Shown one piece after another: positions 45,532 through 53,565 of a stretch of 64,000 nucleotides of DNA. This DNA is from AC-32 sp963746155 (GTDB taxonomy: Bacteria; Actinomycetota; Thermoleophilia; Gaiellales; Gaiellaceae), in assembly GCA_963746155.1 (NCBI GenBank), contig CAVVAB010000001.1, positions 248,001-312,000 on the forward strand. Reading direction: 5' to 3'. The position numbers and the translations under genes were made by a program. The stretch's first letter is position 1. Every line of letters starts with the position of its first letter. The notes below the pieces were generated by a model that saw only the letters and a program-made list of their open reading frames with translations, made no database searches and was not told the DNA's origin.

Positions 45532-46686
45532 ATGAGAGATCTCGTCGTCGTCGTCGGCAACGGCGTCTCCGGGTATGCGTGCGCTGCGCGGCTCGCTGAG
45601 CGCGAAGTGGCCGTGATGATGATCGGGCCGGGCCTACCGCACGATCGGCCGCCGCTCTCCAAGCGCGCGCTCCTGACCGGGCGCGTGCCGGTACTCGCCG
45701 ACGCGGCGCGGCTCGCCGAGCAAGGCATCGAGCACGTGGACGGGGTCGTGACCGCGTGCGACCTTGACCACCGCCGCCTTTTCGTCAGCCGCTCGGCCGG
45801 TGGCGCGCTGCTCGAGATCGAGGCGCCGACACTCGTCTGGGCGACGGGCCTGCGGTATCCGAAGCCCCCGGTTCCTGGGCTCGAGGAGGCAGAGGAAAAC
45901 ACGACGGGCGTGGGTCTCGTCTCTCTCGTCCGGCACCTGGCCCTCCCAAACAGGCGCGTGGTCGTCGTGGGTGCGGGACTGATCGGCACGGAGACCGCTG
46001 CGACGCTCGCCGCGGCACACGAAGTGACGCTGGTCGACATGCTCGACCGCCCGCTCGCACGCTTGCTCCCGGAGGTGTCCGACGCCGCCGTCGCCGCGCT
46101 GGATGAACTGGGCGTGGACTTCCTGGGCCTGTGCAAGATCGACTCCGCGAGCTTCGACTCCGAGGGCGCCGTCGTGCACACATCAACCCACGGTGACCTT
46201 CGCTGCGACGTCGTCGTCTCGGCGGCAGGCTTCCGTTCGAGCCTCCCGCCCAAGCTCGCCGGCCCGGATGCCAGGGCACTGACCCTGCCGGCCGACGAGC
46301 GCCTCCGCGTGATCGGCCGCGAGCGGCTCTGGGCGTGCGGCGACTGCGTCTCGTTTCCGCATCCACGCTGGGGCCGGATCGCCATCCCGCACTGGGATCA
46401 CGCGCTCTGGAGCGGCCGCCACGCAGCCGAATCGATCCTCGGTGCGACCGAGCCCTACGCACGCGAGCCCTACTTCTTCAGCGACATCGGCCGTCTTCGG
46501 ATCCAGCAGGTCGGAGTCAGCGAAGCGGCCGTCGCCTGGCAGGACGAAGAAGGGCTCGTCGTCGGTCGCGACCCGGGAGGCGCGCCTGCCTGCGTACTCC
46601 TCCTCAACGCGCCCGCGCGCCTGCGCGAGGCCCGCGAGCTCGTCGCCTCCGCCAACCCTCGACTGCCGGCCACCACCCACGCCTGA
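45532..46686 (+). CDS. FAD-dependent ferredoxin reductase-like oxidoreductase
   Basis: A 384-residue pyridine-nucleotide disulfide oxidoreductase-fold protein without the redox Cys pair. The FAD motif is VVVGNGVSGYACAARLAE (G-x-G-x-x-G), and DRPPLSK is the conserved loop of rubredoxin and ferredoxin reductases. The NAD(P) motif is VVVVGAGLIGTETAATLA, and the second FAD contact is ERLWACGDCVSF. It resembles reductases that feed P450 or dioxygenase ferredoxins. A ferredoxin gene follows after ten bases, making an obvious pair. Confidence 0.9.
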   Translation: MRDLVVVVGNGVSGYACAARLAEREVAVMMIGPGLPHDRPPLSKRALLTGRVPVLADAARLAEQGIEHVDGVVTACDLDHRRLFVSRSAGGALLEIEAPTLVWATGLRYPKPPVPGLEEAEENTTGVGLVSLVRHLALPNRRVVVVGAGLIGTETAATLAAAHEVTLVDMLDRPLARLLPEVSDAAVAALDELGVDFLGLCKIDSASFDSEGAVVHTSTHGDLRCDVVVSAAGFRSSLPPKLAGPDARALTLPADERLRVIGRERLWACGDCVSFPHPRWGRIAIPHWDHALWSGRHAAESILGATEPYAREPYFFSDIGRLRIQQVGVSEAAVAWQDEEGLVVGRDPGGAPACVLLLNAPARLREARELVASANPRLPATTHA

Positions 46687-46696
46687 GGAGGACACC

Positions 46697-46900
46697 GTGC
46701 TCGTACACCTGATCGTCGACCCGGACGTCTGTATCGGCTCAGCCGAATGCATCGCACTCGACCCCGAAGCGGTCGAGCTGGACGAGCACGGCACCGCGCA
46801 CGTACTGATTCCCGAGCTCGAGGAAGAACGTGCGAACCGGATCTGCGACGCCTGTCCCGTAGGCGCCCTCTCGATGGGCACCGCGGTCGCGCAGACATAG
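46697..46900 (+). CDS. small ferredoxin ([3Fe-4S] type, P450-like)
   Basis: A 67-residue ferredoxin with VDPDVCIGSAECIALDPEAV and ICDACPVGAL. The C-x5-C...CP spacing is that of single-cluster ferredoxins that serve cytochromes P450. The extra Cys in CDACP could allow a [4Fe-4S] cluster instead. GTG 46697 follows GAGGAGG, a strong ribosome binding site, ten bases after the reductase stop. No P450 gene is in the window, so its electron acceptor is open and might be the divergent membrane reductase system. Confidence 0.88.
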   Translation: MLVHLIVDPDVCIGSAECIALDPEAVELDEHGTAHVLIPELEEERANRICDACPVGALSMGTAVAQT

Positions 46901-46931
46901 CGTCGGCGCGGCGGGCTGTTCGGTTCACCCC

Positions 46932-46988
46932 GGGCCTACAGTCGCAGGACTAGTCCCAAGGCCGCTGGTTCGAGTCCAGCCCGGCCCA
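46932..46988 (+). pseudogene. tRNA 3'-half remnant (Lys-like)
   Basis: Contains TCCCAAGGCCGCTGG-TTCGAGT-CCAGC-CCGGCCCA: the end of an anticodon stem, the variable loop, a perfect T-arm and the acceptor 3' strand. GGGCC at 46932 can pair with the acceptor end, but the D-arm and anticodon loop are collapsed (GGACTAGTCCC). The T-stem differs from tRNA-Lys at 41213 by compensating changes, so it comes from another tRNA, perhaps a second lysine isoacceptor. Confidence 0.7.
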
Positions 46989-46998
46989 TCGCCGAAGT

Positions 46999-47034
46999 CC
47001 CTGCGCGGCCGACCCGGAGGCCGGCCGCGCAGGG
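46999..47034. terminator. bidirectional terminator
   Basis: CCCTGCGCGGCCG / CGGCCGCGCAGGG, a perfect 13-bp stem with a ten-base loop, followed by TTGTT on the plus strand. It lies between the convergent ferredoxin gene and the secreted-protein gene and could serve both. Confidence 0.75.
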
Positions 47035-47040
47035 TTGTTC

Positions 47041-48240
47041 CTACTTGACGACCGTCGCGCAGTAGGTCGAGTTGGGGCCGAACGGCCCGCCACAGTTCGT
47101 CGTCTCCTGGAACTGGTCGACCTTGCCGAAGTCGTCGATCGTGCCCCTGTAGTTCACGCCGTAGCGGAAGCCGTCACGGCCGAGCGTGAACCACGGATAG
47201 ATGCAAAACGGGTTCCCGTAGTTCGCGGCTCCGCAGTTCTGATTGATCTCGTCGCGGCCGCCGTAGTCACTCACTACCGCCCAGTGCTTAGCCGTCTCCT
47301 GCTTGCCGTCACCGCGCTTGTCGTCGGGGCCTTGTCCGAACGTGACCGACTTGATCACGATCGGGGAGAAGCCGGCCCACGAATCCGCGTTGTATGAGTC
47401 GCAGACCGGGTCCCCCGGGAGACAGAAGTCGCCCGGTGGGTCGGCGAAGTTCGACGTGTGCCCGATCTCCCAGACAAACGAGTTCGGCGTGTCGTAGACG
47501 ATGCCCCAGCCGAGCGCGTTGCCCAGCTGCTGCTTGTCGTACGACGGGTTGAGCGGCCCGTTCACCGGCGAGTTGAGGACGATCGTCCCGTCGTGCCCGG
47601 TATCGAGATCCTTCACAGTCAGGTGCATCCCGTCCTTCGCCCTCGTCTGGTACGCATGCACCGTGATCGTGTCGCCTGCATGCATGACAAGCGGCTTCTC
47701 GTGCTTCCGCTTCGCCTGACTGTCCGTGAGCATCGCGTTGAACGCAGCCGGCTCGTCGAAGCTCCCGTCCGGGAGTTGAACGACGCTCCACACGGGAGAG
47801 CAGACGGTGTAGGCGTTCTTCACGTACTTGATCTCGTAGCCGCCGTCGGGCGTGCACTCGCTGACGACGCCGTTCGGGTAGAACTGGAGCTCGTAGAACG
47901 CCTGCCCGAACAGGCTCGTCGGCTCGTCGACGGTTCCGCCGAACCAGAACCCGGGGCCGACGGCATCGACCGTCGTGCGTCTGTCGGTAGGCAGCACGGC
48001 AGTCCACGTCAAGTCGCGCGCGGAGCCGGGCGCGTTCGAAAGCGGATCGAGCTCCGGCTCGTCATGCCCCGAACAGCCGGGCGTGTAGTGGACATAGAAG
48101 ACGCCGTGCACGCGCGCCGGCCGGTGCGCGCTGCAGGTGTAGCCACCGGTAGTGGCGTGCGCCGGCCGCGCCGCCGCCCCTACGACCCACACAATCCCGG
48201 CGGCGAGCGCCAGGAGTGCGAGGAACAGTTTCAGCCTCAT
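47041..48240 (-). CDS. cysteine-rich secreted protein, unknown
   Basis: A 399-residue exported protein. The signal peptide is KLFLALLALAAGIVWVVGA followed by an ARPAHA cleavage region. The mature part is rich in Gly, aromatic residues and Asp. About ten cysteines (YTCSAHR, PGCSGH, SECTPDG, DFCLPGDPVCDSY, QNCGAANYG, NPFCIYPW, TNCGG, STYC) probably form disulfides. The pattern is beta-rich (WEIGHTSNF, TITVHAYQTR). I recognise no family. The start ATG 48240 has a very strong ribosome binding site (GGGAGGAGGAG), and a terminator follows, so it is likely a highly expressed single gene. Confidence 0.75.
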   Translation of the reverse strand: MRLKLFLALLALAAGIVWVVGAAARPAHATTGGYTCSAHRPARVHGVFYVHYTPGCSGHDEPELDPLSNAPGSARDLTWTAVLPTDRRTTVDAVGPGFWFGGTVDEPTSLFGQAFYELQFYPNGVVSECTPDGGYEIKYVKNAYTVCSPVWSVVQLPDGSFDEPAAFNAMLTDSQAKRKHEKPLVMHAGDTITVHAYQTRAKDGMHLTVKDLDTGHDGTIVLNSPVNGPLNPSYDKQQLGNALGWGIVYDTPNSFVWEIGHTSNFADPPGDFCLPGDPVCDSYNADSWAGFSPIVIKSVTFGQGPDDKRGDGKQETAKHWAVVSDYGGRDEINQNCGAANYGNPFCIYPWFTLGRDGFRYGVNYRGTIDDFGKVDQFQETTNCGGPFGPNSTYCATVVK

Positions 48241-48347
48241 CGTCTCCTCCTCCCTGAGCGCCTGCCTCGGAAGCTCGCCGAGTATCGCGCTGCGGAGGGG
48301 TCAGGTCAAGGAACCTCTATTCGCCCGACTTGCACCGGTGACCAGGC

Positions 48348-49226
48348 TCATTGGGCGATCGCCTCCAAGCCCGGCGCCTCCTGCGTGCGCGGGCGCGGCT
48401 CGACGTCCTTCCCGCGCGCCGCGAGGAGCACGGCCCCGGCGACAACCGCAGCGAACGCCGCAATGCGGACGGCACCGATCAACCCCGAGGGGAGCTGTTC
48501 GTGGAAGAGCACCATGCCGGCGGCGATCGGAAGCGCGTTCGTCAGCAGGGTCGAGAGGCCGGCCGTGGTCAGCGCGCCGCCCCGCTGGAATGCGGCCTGG
48601 AGGACGGCGGTTCCGGCGCTGTAGAAGACGATCAGGCAGACGAGGAAGGCGACGTTCTCCAGTCGGCCGGAGACCGCCATCTTGGTCGCCACGTCGCCGG
48701 CGGCGAAGAGGATGCCCGAGGCGATTCCCCAGGCGGGCCCGCGTCCGATCGCCCGCGCGAGCAGCGTCACGCAGAGGGCCGCGCCCGCCGCCGACGCGGC
48801 GAGCCAGACGCCGACCCAGGCATAGGTCGCTCCGCTTCCCTCGCCGTGGGTCGAGAGCAGCGAGAGGCCGAGGAGCGCCAGGCCGACGACGGAGACGGCG
48901 GCTCCGACCTGCTCGAGCCTTGTCAGCGGGACGTGCGTGATCCGCGAGACCATGATCGCGAGGATCCCGATCCCGCCGGCGGCGGTCGCCTGGACGAGCG
49001 AGAGCGGTGCCAGCGCGAGCGCGACCACGTAGAGGACGAAGCCACCGACCTGGATGCCGAAGCCGAGCAGCCAGCGCCGCTCGACGAGCAGCGAGCGCAG
49101 CGAAGCGATCGGCCGGCGAAGTGACAGCGGCGGCAAGCTCGACGCGACCTCGTGCTGGAGCAGGTAGCCGAGGTTGAGGCCGCAGGCCGAGACGATCGTG
49201 AGCACTAGCGCGAGCGCGATCTGCAC
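48348..49226 (-). CDS. DMT-superfamily membrane transporter
   Basis: A 292-residue protein with about nine or ten helices. It opens ALALVLTIVSACGLNLGYLLQHEVASSLPPLS, which resembles DMT-like and magnesium-transporter-NIPA-like proteins. The second half has SGILFAAGDVATKMAVSG and LPIAAGMVLFHEQLPSG, the EamA-like repeat end. GTG 49226 is chosen because it places the first helix at the N-terminus; TTG ten bases upstream is also possible. A 65-base scrap of a related gene lies at 42621. Confidence 0.75.
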   Translation of the reverse strand: MQIALALVLTIVSACGLNLGYLLQHEVASSLPPLSLRRPIASLRSLLVERRWLLGFGIQVGGFVLYVVALALAPLSLVQATAAGGIGILAIMVSRITHVPLTRLEQVGAAVSVVGLALLGLSLLSTHGEGSGATYAWVGVWLAASAAGAALCVTLLARAIGRGPAWGIASGILFAAGDVATKMAVSGRLENVAFLVCLIVFYSAGTAVLQAAFQRGGALTTAGLSTLLTNALPIAAGMVLFHEQLPSGLIGAVRIAAFAAVVAGAVLLAARGKDVEPRPRTQEAPGLEAIAQ

Positions 49227-49270
49227 CCTGGTCAATCCTTCCTCTGCCGGTGGGCGAGACGATATGGGTG

Positions 49271-50950
49271 CTACGCGGCAAGCGCTGACGGTCGCGCGAG
49301 TCGGGCCATGATCCGCTCGGCGTCGAGTGGAAGCACCGCGAGCTCGGGAGTCGGGCGGCAGGCGAAGCCGTCGAGGAGGACGAGGTCTTCTGCGCGCTCG
49401 GGGGTGAGCGTCTCTTCGAAGCAGGCGGTGCGACAACTGGCAAGCCCGGCCTCCACCTCGGGGCTCGCCGCCGGCCCGGGCGGAAGCGGACGGACGGCGC
49501 ACAGCCTCCCGGCGCACACGAAGAACGCCTTCCGCCAGCCGGGCTCGAGCGCCGGCGCCACCAGGCAGACCTCCAAGGTGCGGAGCCGCTCTAGCCGCTG
49601 AAGCCGCTCGACCACGTGCTCGAGCGCTTCGATCCGATCCCGGAGGCGCGCCGCTTCCTCGTACCGCAGGCTCTCGGCCAGGTGCGAGAGGCGGTCTCTC
49701 AGGCGCGGGAGCGGGCCGCCCTCGAGGAGCCCGTCGAGCTCTTCGGCGGTGCTCAGCGAGAGGGCGCGCGCGGCCAGAGAGGCTCGCCGCCGACTCGGGA
49801 TCGGGCCGAGCCGGGTGGCCGCCTTCGTGACGACGAGCTCCTCGCCCCGGCGCTTCAGGTAGACGCCGTGCTCCTTTCGGCGGCTGCGCGAGTTCGCCGG
49901 CGGCTGCAGCTCGCGGATCAGCCGGAGCTCCTCGAGCGCCGCCTCGAGCTCCGAGCCGAGCACGCGCCACTCGATGCGGTCGAGCGCGTGCAGGGCCGCC
50001 TCGACCGAGGGCCGCTGGCGCTCGCTGCGGAAGTAGGAGCGAAGACGCGCGCGGAGATCTCGGGCGCGGCCGACGTACAGCACCTGGCCGTGGCCGTCGC
50101 GAAAGAGGTAAACGCCGGGCCGGGTCGGTGCGCCCTTCGCGAGCGCCCGCTTGTCGTAGACCCGGCGCTTGCGCGGCGCGGCCAGGGCGCGCAGGTCCGA
50201 GAGGTCCCGCGCCCCGAGCTCCTGCGCGAGGCCGATCAGGTGCAGGAGCACCTGGGCCGTCGCCTCGGCGTCGGGAAGCGCGCGGTGGCAGGGTCTGGTC
50301 GCGACGCCGAAGAAGTGGGCCAGCGAGGCGAGGCTGACGCGACGGAGCCGTCCCTCGAGCAGCCGGCGCGCGAGCGCGGCCGTGCAGAGCGGCGGCTCGG
50401 ACAGGCGGCGGCCGTGCATCCGCAGCAGCTGCTGCTCGAGGAAGCGCTGGTCGAAGCGGGCGTTGTGGGCGACGAGGAGCGCGTCGCCGGCGAAGTCGAG
50501 GAAGCGATCGACCACACGCCTGACGGGCGGCGCCTGCCGCAGCTCCGGCTCACGCAGGCCCGTGAGACGAGCAATCGCAGGCGGGAGCGCGACTCCTGGG
50601 TTGACGAGGGACTCGAAGGTGTCGACGGGCTCGAGCGCGCGCACGCGAACGGCCCCGATCTCGCAGATGCGGTCGCGCGCGGCCGAGAGCCCCGTCGTCT
50701 CGAGGTCGAAGACGACGAGCTCGGCCTCGTCCAGCAGCGGGTCGGCTTGCGTCCCCGTCAGCGAGACGGTGGCACCGGTGCAGGTGATCCGGCTGTCGCC
50801 GGCGGTGAGGTCGGCCAGGAGGGAGCAGGCGAGGCCGTCCGAGATCGAGGACGTGGCGAAGAGCGAGCGGGCCGCCTCGGAGGCCGACAGCGATCCGCGC
50901 TCCTCGAGGGTTTCCACGAGCCGGTCCAGCGCGTCGAGTGCGAGCTGCAC
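49271..50950 (-). CDS. DEDDh exonuclease-GIY-YIG-UVR fusion nuclease (UvrC/Cho-like)
   Basis: A 559-residue DNA repair protein. Residues about 1-70 form a helical N-domain. Residues 78-240 are a DnaQ-like 3'-5' exonuclease (VFDLETTGLSAARDRICEIGAVRV, LVAHNARFDQRFLEQQL, HRALPDAEAT). About 268-345 is a GIY-YIG nuclease (GVYLFRDGHGQVLYVGRARDLRARL), and around 425-450 lies a UVR helix pair (LAESLRYEEAARLRDRIEALE). The same architecture occurs in mycobacterial UvrC-like proteins. It starts at GTG 50950, with a LexA box 15 bases upstream, so it is damage-induced. UvrABC parts are not in the window. Confidence 0.92.
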   Translation of the reverse strand: MQLALDALDRLVETLEERGSLSASEAARSLFATSSISDGLACSLLADLTAGDSRITCTGATVSLTGTQADPLLDEAELVVFDLETTGLSAARDRICEIGAVRVRALEPVDTFESLVNPGVALPPAIARLTGLREPELRQAPPVRRVVDRFLDFAGDALLVAHNARFDQRFLEQQLLRMHGRRLSEPPLCTAALARRLLEGRLRRVSLASLAHFFGVATRPCHRALPDAEATAQVLLHLIGLAQELGARDLSDLRALAAPRKRRVYDKRALAKGAPTRPGVYLFRDGHGQVLYVGRARDLRARLRSYFRSERQRPSVEAALHALDRIEWRVLGSELEAALEELRLIRELQPPANSRSRRKEHGVYLKRRGEELVVTKAATRLGPIPSRRRASLAARALSLSTAEELDGLLEGGPLPRLRDRLSHLAESLRYEEAARLRDRIEALEHVVERLQRLERLRTLEVCLVAPALEPGWRKAFFVCAGRLCAVRPLPPGPAASPEVEAGLASCRTACFEETLTPERAEDLVLLDGFACRPTPELAVLPLDAERIMARLARPSALAA

Positions 50951-50964
50951 CTCTCACATGAAAG

Positions 50965-50978
50965 CGAACATACGTTCG
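50965..50978. promoter_or_regulatory. LexA/SOS box upstream of the exonuclease-GIY-YIG gene
   Basis: CGAACATACGTTCG matches the Gram-positive/actinobacterial LexA operator (CGAAC-N4-GTTCG) exactly. It lies 15 bases upstream of the GTG start and just after the dinB stop. Confidence 0.88.
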
Positions 50979-50988
50979 TATTTCAAGC

Positions 50989-52179
50989 TCAGTCCGGCAA
51001 GAGCGGCATCGCCATGCCCTGGCGCCGGCCGAGGAGGACGGCACGGAGGATCGCGCCCGACCCGAACCGCTCGCGCACCTCGTCGAGCGCGGCGTCGAGC
51101 GCGTCGGTGCCGGGGCGGTCGAACGGCAGCGGGAGCTGGATCGTCCTGCCGTCGACGAGGTTGCTGACGGAAACGCCGACGAGCGTGATCCCGCGGCGCT
51201 CGATCAGCGGCACGGCGGCGGCGAGCAGGGCTCTGGCCGCTCCGAGGATCGTCTCGGTGTTCGCCGTCGCGTAGGGCAGCGTGTGCGAGCGGGTCGCGCG
51301 CGAGAAGTCGTCGAAGCGCAGGCGCAGGATTACGGTCCGGCCGGCCCGCCTGGCCGTTCGCATCCGGCGCGTGACGCGGTCGACGAGCCCGACGAGCGAC
51401 GCGTCGAGGTCGTCGAGCGAGGTCGGCCTGCGTCCAAGCGCCCGCTGGGCGCCCATCGACCGGCGACGGCGCCGGGCCTGCACCGGCCGGGGATCGCGGT
51501 TGTGTGCCAGCGCATGGAGGTGCCGGCCGGAGGCGCGGCCCAGCAGCGCGACGAGAGCCGTCTCGCCGAACTGCGCGACCTCGCCGACGGTCGTGATCCC
51601 GAGGTCGTGCAGCCTCCTCGCCGTCACCGAGCCGACTCCCCAGAGCCGCTCGACGGGCAGCGGGTGGAGGAACGCGATCTCGTCGCGTGGCGGGACGAGC
51701 AGCAGGCCGTCGGGCTTGGCCACGCCGCTCGCGACCTTGGCGAGGAACTTCGTGCGCGCGATCCCGACCGTGATCGGCAGCCCGACCCGGCTGCGAACCT
51801 CGCGCCGGAGCTGCGCCGCGATCTCGGTGGGCGTGCCCGAGACCCGCTGCAGCCCACGGACGTCGAGGAAGGCCTCGTCGATCGACATGCCCTCGACCAG
51901 AGGTGTCGTGTCTTCGAAGACGCGGTAGACGTCCTTGCTCGCCTCGGAGTAGGCCGACATGCGCGGCGCGACGACGATCGCCTGCGGGCAGAGACTGCGT
52001 GCGCGCCGAAGGCCCATCGCGGTGCGGACTCCGAACGCCTTGGCCTCGTAGCTGGCGGCGAGCACGACCCCGCCGCCGACGATCACCGGCCGGCCGAGGA
52101 GACTGGGATCGTCACGCTGCTCGACCGCCGCGAAGAACGCGTCGAGATCGGCGTGCAGGACCGTCGCCTCCACGAACAT
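50989..52179 (-). CDS. dinB: DNA polymerase IV (DinB, Y-family)
   Basis: A 396-residue translesion polymerase. It has the palm motif HADLDAFFAAVEQ (catalytic Asp), VEGMSIDEAFLDVRG (second catalytic Asp-Glu), a steric-gate Phe in FFA, the thumb helix-hairpin-helix VERLWGVGSVTARRLHDLGI, and a little-finger domain. QLPLPF near the C-terminus is a plausible beta-clamp binding motif. The start is ATG 52179 or GTG 52173, and both lie in or at the edge of the LexA box. It is followed after 38 bases by the nuclease gene with its own box. Confidence 0.95.
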   Translation of the reverse strand: MFVEATVLHADLDAFFAAVEQRDDPSLLGRPVIVGGGVVLAASYEAKAFGVRTAMGLRRARSLCPQAIVVAPRMSAYSEASKDVYRVFEDTTPLVEGMSIDEAFLDVRGLQRVSGTPTEIAAQLRREVRSRVGLPITVGIARTKFLAKVASGVAKPDGLLLVPPRDEIAFLHPLPVERLWGVGSVTARRLHDLGITTVGEVAQFGETALVALLGRASGRHLHALAHNRDPRPVQARRRRRSMGAQRALGRRPTSLDDLDASLVGLVDRVTRRMRTARRAGRTVILRLRFDDFSRATRSHTLPYATANTETILGAARALLAAAVPLIERRGITLVGVSVSNLVDGRTIQLPLPFDRPGTDALDAALDEVRERFGSGAILRAVLLGRRQGMAMPLLPD

Positions 52180-52186
52180 ATGTTCG
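52173..52186. promoter_or_regulatory. LexA/SOS box overlapping the dinB start
   Basis: CGAACATATGTTCG is a perfect 14-base palindrome and an exact actinobacterial LexA operator. The dinB ATG lies inside it, so LexA would block transcription initiation and the transcript must be leaderless or start close by. Confidence 0.9.
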
Positions 52187-52192
52187 CACAGG

Positions 52193-52873
52193 TCAGTCCT
52201 CGTCGAGGGTCATCGCCGGATCCCAGAGGCGGAAGCCGCCGAGGAAGGCGTTCGTGTTCGCGCCGAGACGGACGTTCTCGGGGATCTCGGAGAGCTTCTT
52301 CGCGTTTCCCCCGCCGAGCACGACGTAGTCGGGCTGGAGCGCGGCGCTCAGGCGCTCGACCGTCTCGGCGACGGCCTCCTCCCACTTCTTCTTGCCGTGC
52401 TCCCTGCGGCCGCGCTCGCCGACGTAGTCCTCGAACGTGGCCTTCCGGAACGGGAGATGGCCGAGCTCCATCGGCGCCAGCACGCCGTCGACCACGAGCG
52501 CCGAGCCGAGCCCGGTCCCGAGCCCGAGGAAGAGCATCTTGCCGTCCTCGTAGCTGCCGAGGGCCTGCATCGCCGCGTCGTTCACGACCTTCGTCGGCTT
52601 GCCGATCGCCGCCTCGAAGTCGAACCCGACCCAGCCGGGCCCGAGGTTCACGGGCTCGGTTCTGACGCGGCTGTCGTCCACCGGGGCCGGGATCCCGATC
52701 GAGGCGACGTCGAACGGCCAGTCGGTCGTCTCGGCAGCGACGCCCGCCACCATCTGCTCCGGCGTGAGGTCGGGCCCCGACTCGAATCTCCGCCGCTCGC
52801 TGCCATCGGTGGAGAGAAGCAGCTTGACGTGCGAGCCCCCCACGTCCACGGCGAGAATCGTCCTCCCGGCCAC
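52193..52873 (-). CDS. ppgK: ROK-family polyphosphate-type glucokinase
   Basis: A 226-residue sugar kinase, slightly shorter than typical PpgK. The phosphate motif is ILAVDVGGSHVKLLLS (D-x-G-G-S/T), with GIPAPVDD. A second phosphate loop is LGLGTGLGSALVVDG, and DYVVLGGGNAKKL is the adenosine motif. LELGHLPF-type MELGHLPFRKATFED replaces the ROK zinc/His cluster, as in actinobacterial polyphosphate glucokinases. It starts at GTG 52873, chosen because the family begins with this segment. Whether polyphosphate, ATP or both serve as phosphate donor is not visible in the sequence. Confidence 0.85.
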   Translation of the reverse strand: MAGRTILAVDVGGSHVKLLLSTDGSERRRFESGPDLTPEQMVAGVAAETTDWPFDVASIGIPAPVDDSRVRTEPVNLGPGWVGFDFEAAIGKPTKVVNDAAMQALGSYEDGKMLFLGLGTGLGSALVVDGVLAPMELGHLPFRKATFEDYVGERGRREHGKKKWEEAVAETVERLSAALQPDYVVLGGGNAKKLSEIPENVRLGANTNAFLGGFRLWDPAMTLDED

Positions 52874-52921
52874 GGGCCTAGCTTCGACGCTTCGCACGTG
52901 GCGTGCAAGTCGGACGCGTGC

Positions 52922-53485
52922 TCAGGCGGCGACGCGGCGAGGGCGGAAACCCGAGCGGATCCGGCCGACTTGCACGGGAACGTCCTCCGGCGGGAGGTCG
53001 AGGTTCAGCAGCGGGCTCGCGGCGAAGTCCTCCAGGAGCCGCGCGCATGCGACCGCGGCGGCCGGGTCCAGCTCGAGCTCGTCGTCGTCGAGCTCGGACG
53101 CAAGCGCCTCGAGCTCCGCCACGGCGCACGCGACACGCTCGGCGGGCTCGGGCCGGGCCAGCCTGCTGCGGATCGATGCGGCCAGGGCGTGCCGCCGCTC
53201 GGTCGTGGACTCCCGGGCCGCACGCTCGCGCACCTCGGAGATGACGTAGGCATCGCGGTCGCCGGAGAGCCGCTCGACGAGATCCCAGCGCCGCCACGAC
53301 GCTCTCAGCCCCAGGAAACCGACCGCGAAGCCGCCGAAGAGAAGCGGCAGCGCGAGCGGCGGGTAGACGAGCGCCCCGGTTACGGCAAGCCCGAGTGCGA
53401 GCGCAGCCAGGCCGAGGTCCTGGCGCTCGACGGAGCGCAGCTGCCGGATTCGCGTTTCGGCGTCTTCGACCGCTCGTGCGTACAT
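52922..53485 (-). CDS. membrane protein with helical cytosolic domain, unknown
   Basis: A 187-residue protein. Residues 1-25 are charged and helical. Two membrane segments follow (LGLAALALGLAVTGALVYP and LALPLLFGGFAVGFLGL), then a mostly helical cytosolic domain of about 120 residues with acidic stretches (ELDDDELELDP). I recognise no family. ATG 53485 is the best start. It lies between the glucokinase and a DHA2 exporter. Confidence 0.65.
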   Translation of the reverse strand: MYARAVEDAETRIRQLRSVERQDLGLAALALGLAVTGALVYPPLALPLLFGGFAVGFLGLRASWRRWDLVERLSGDRDAYVISEVRERAARESTTERRHALAASIRSRLARPEPAERVACAVAELEALASELDDDELELDPAAAVACARLLEDFAASPLLNLDLPPEDVPVQVGRIRSGFRPRRVAA

Positions 53486-53565
53486 GGCAGGACCAACTGT
53501 CTTCGCGCCGGGGTCGGCCGCCATCGGTGCGCGACCTGAGCGAGGCCGCGGATTTCCCGCAGAGG

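Noticed and set aside
41213..46988. A genomic island integrated at tRNA-Lys, bounded by the Lys-like 3' remnant
   Set aside because: The T-stem of the remnant differs from tRNA-Lys by four compensated positions, so it is not an att duplicate; there is no integrase, and fabF lies at the boundary.
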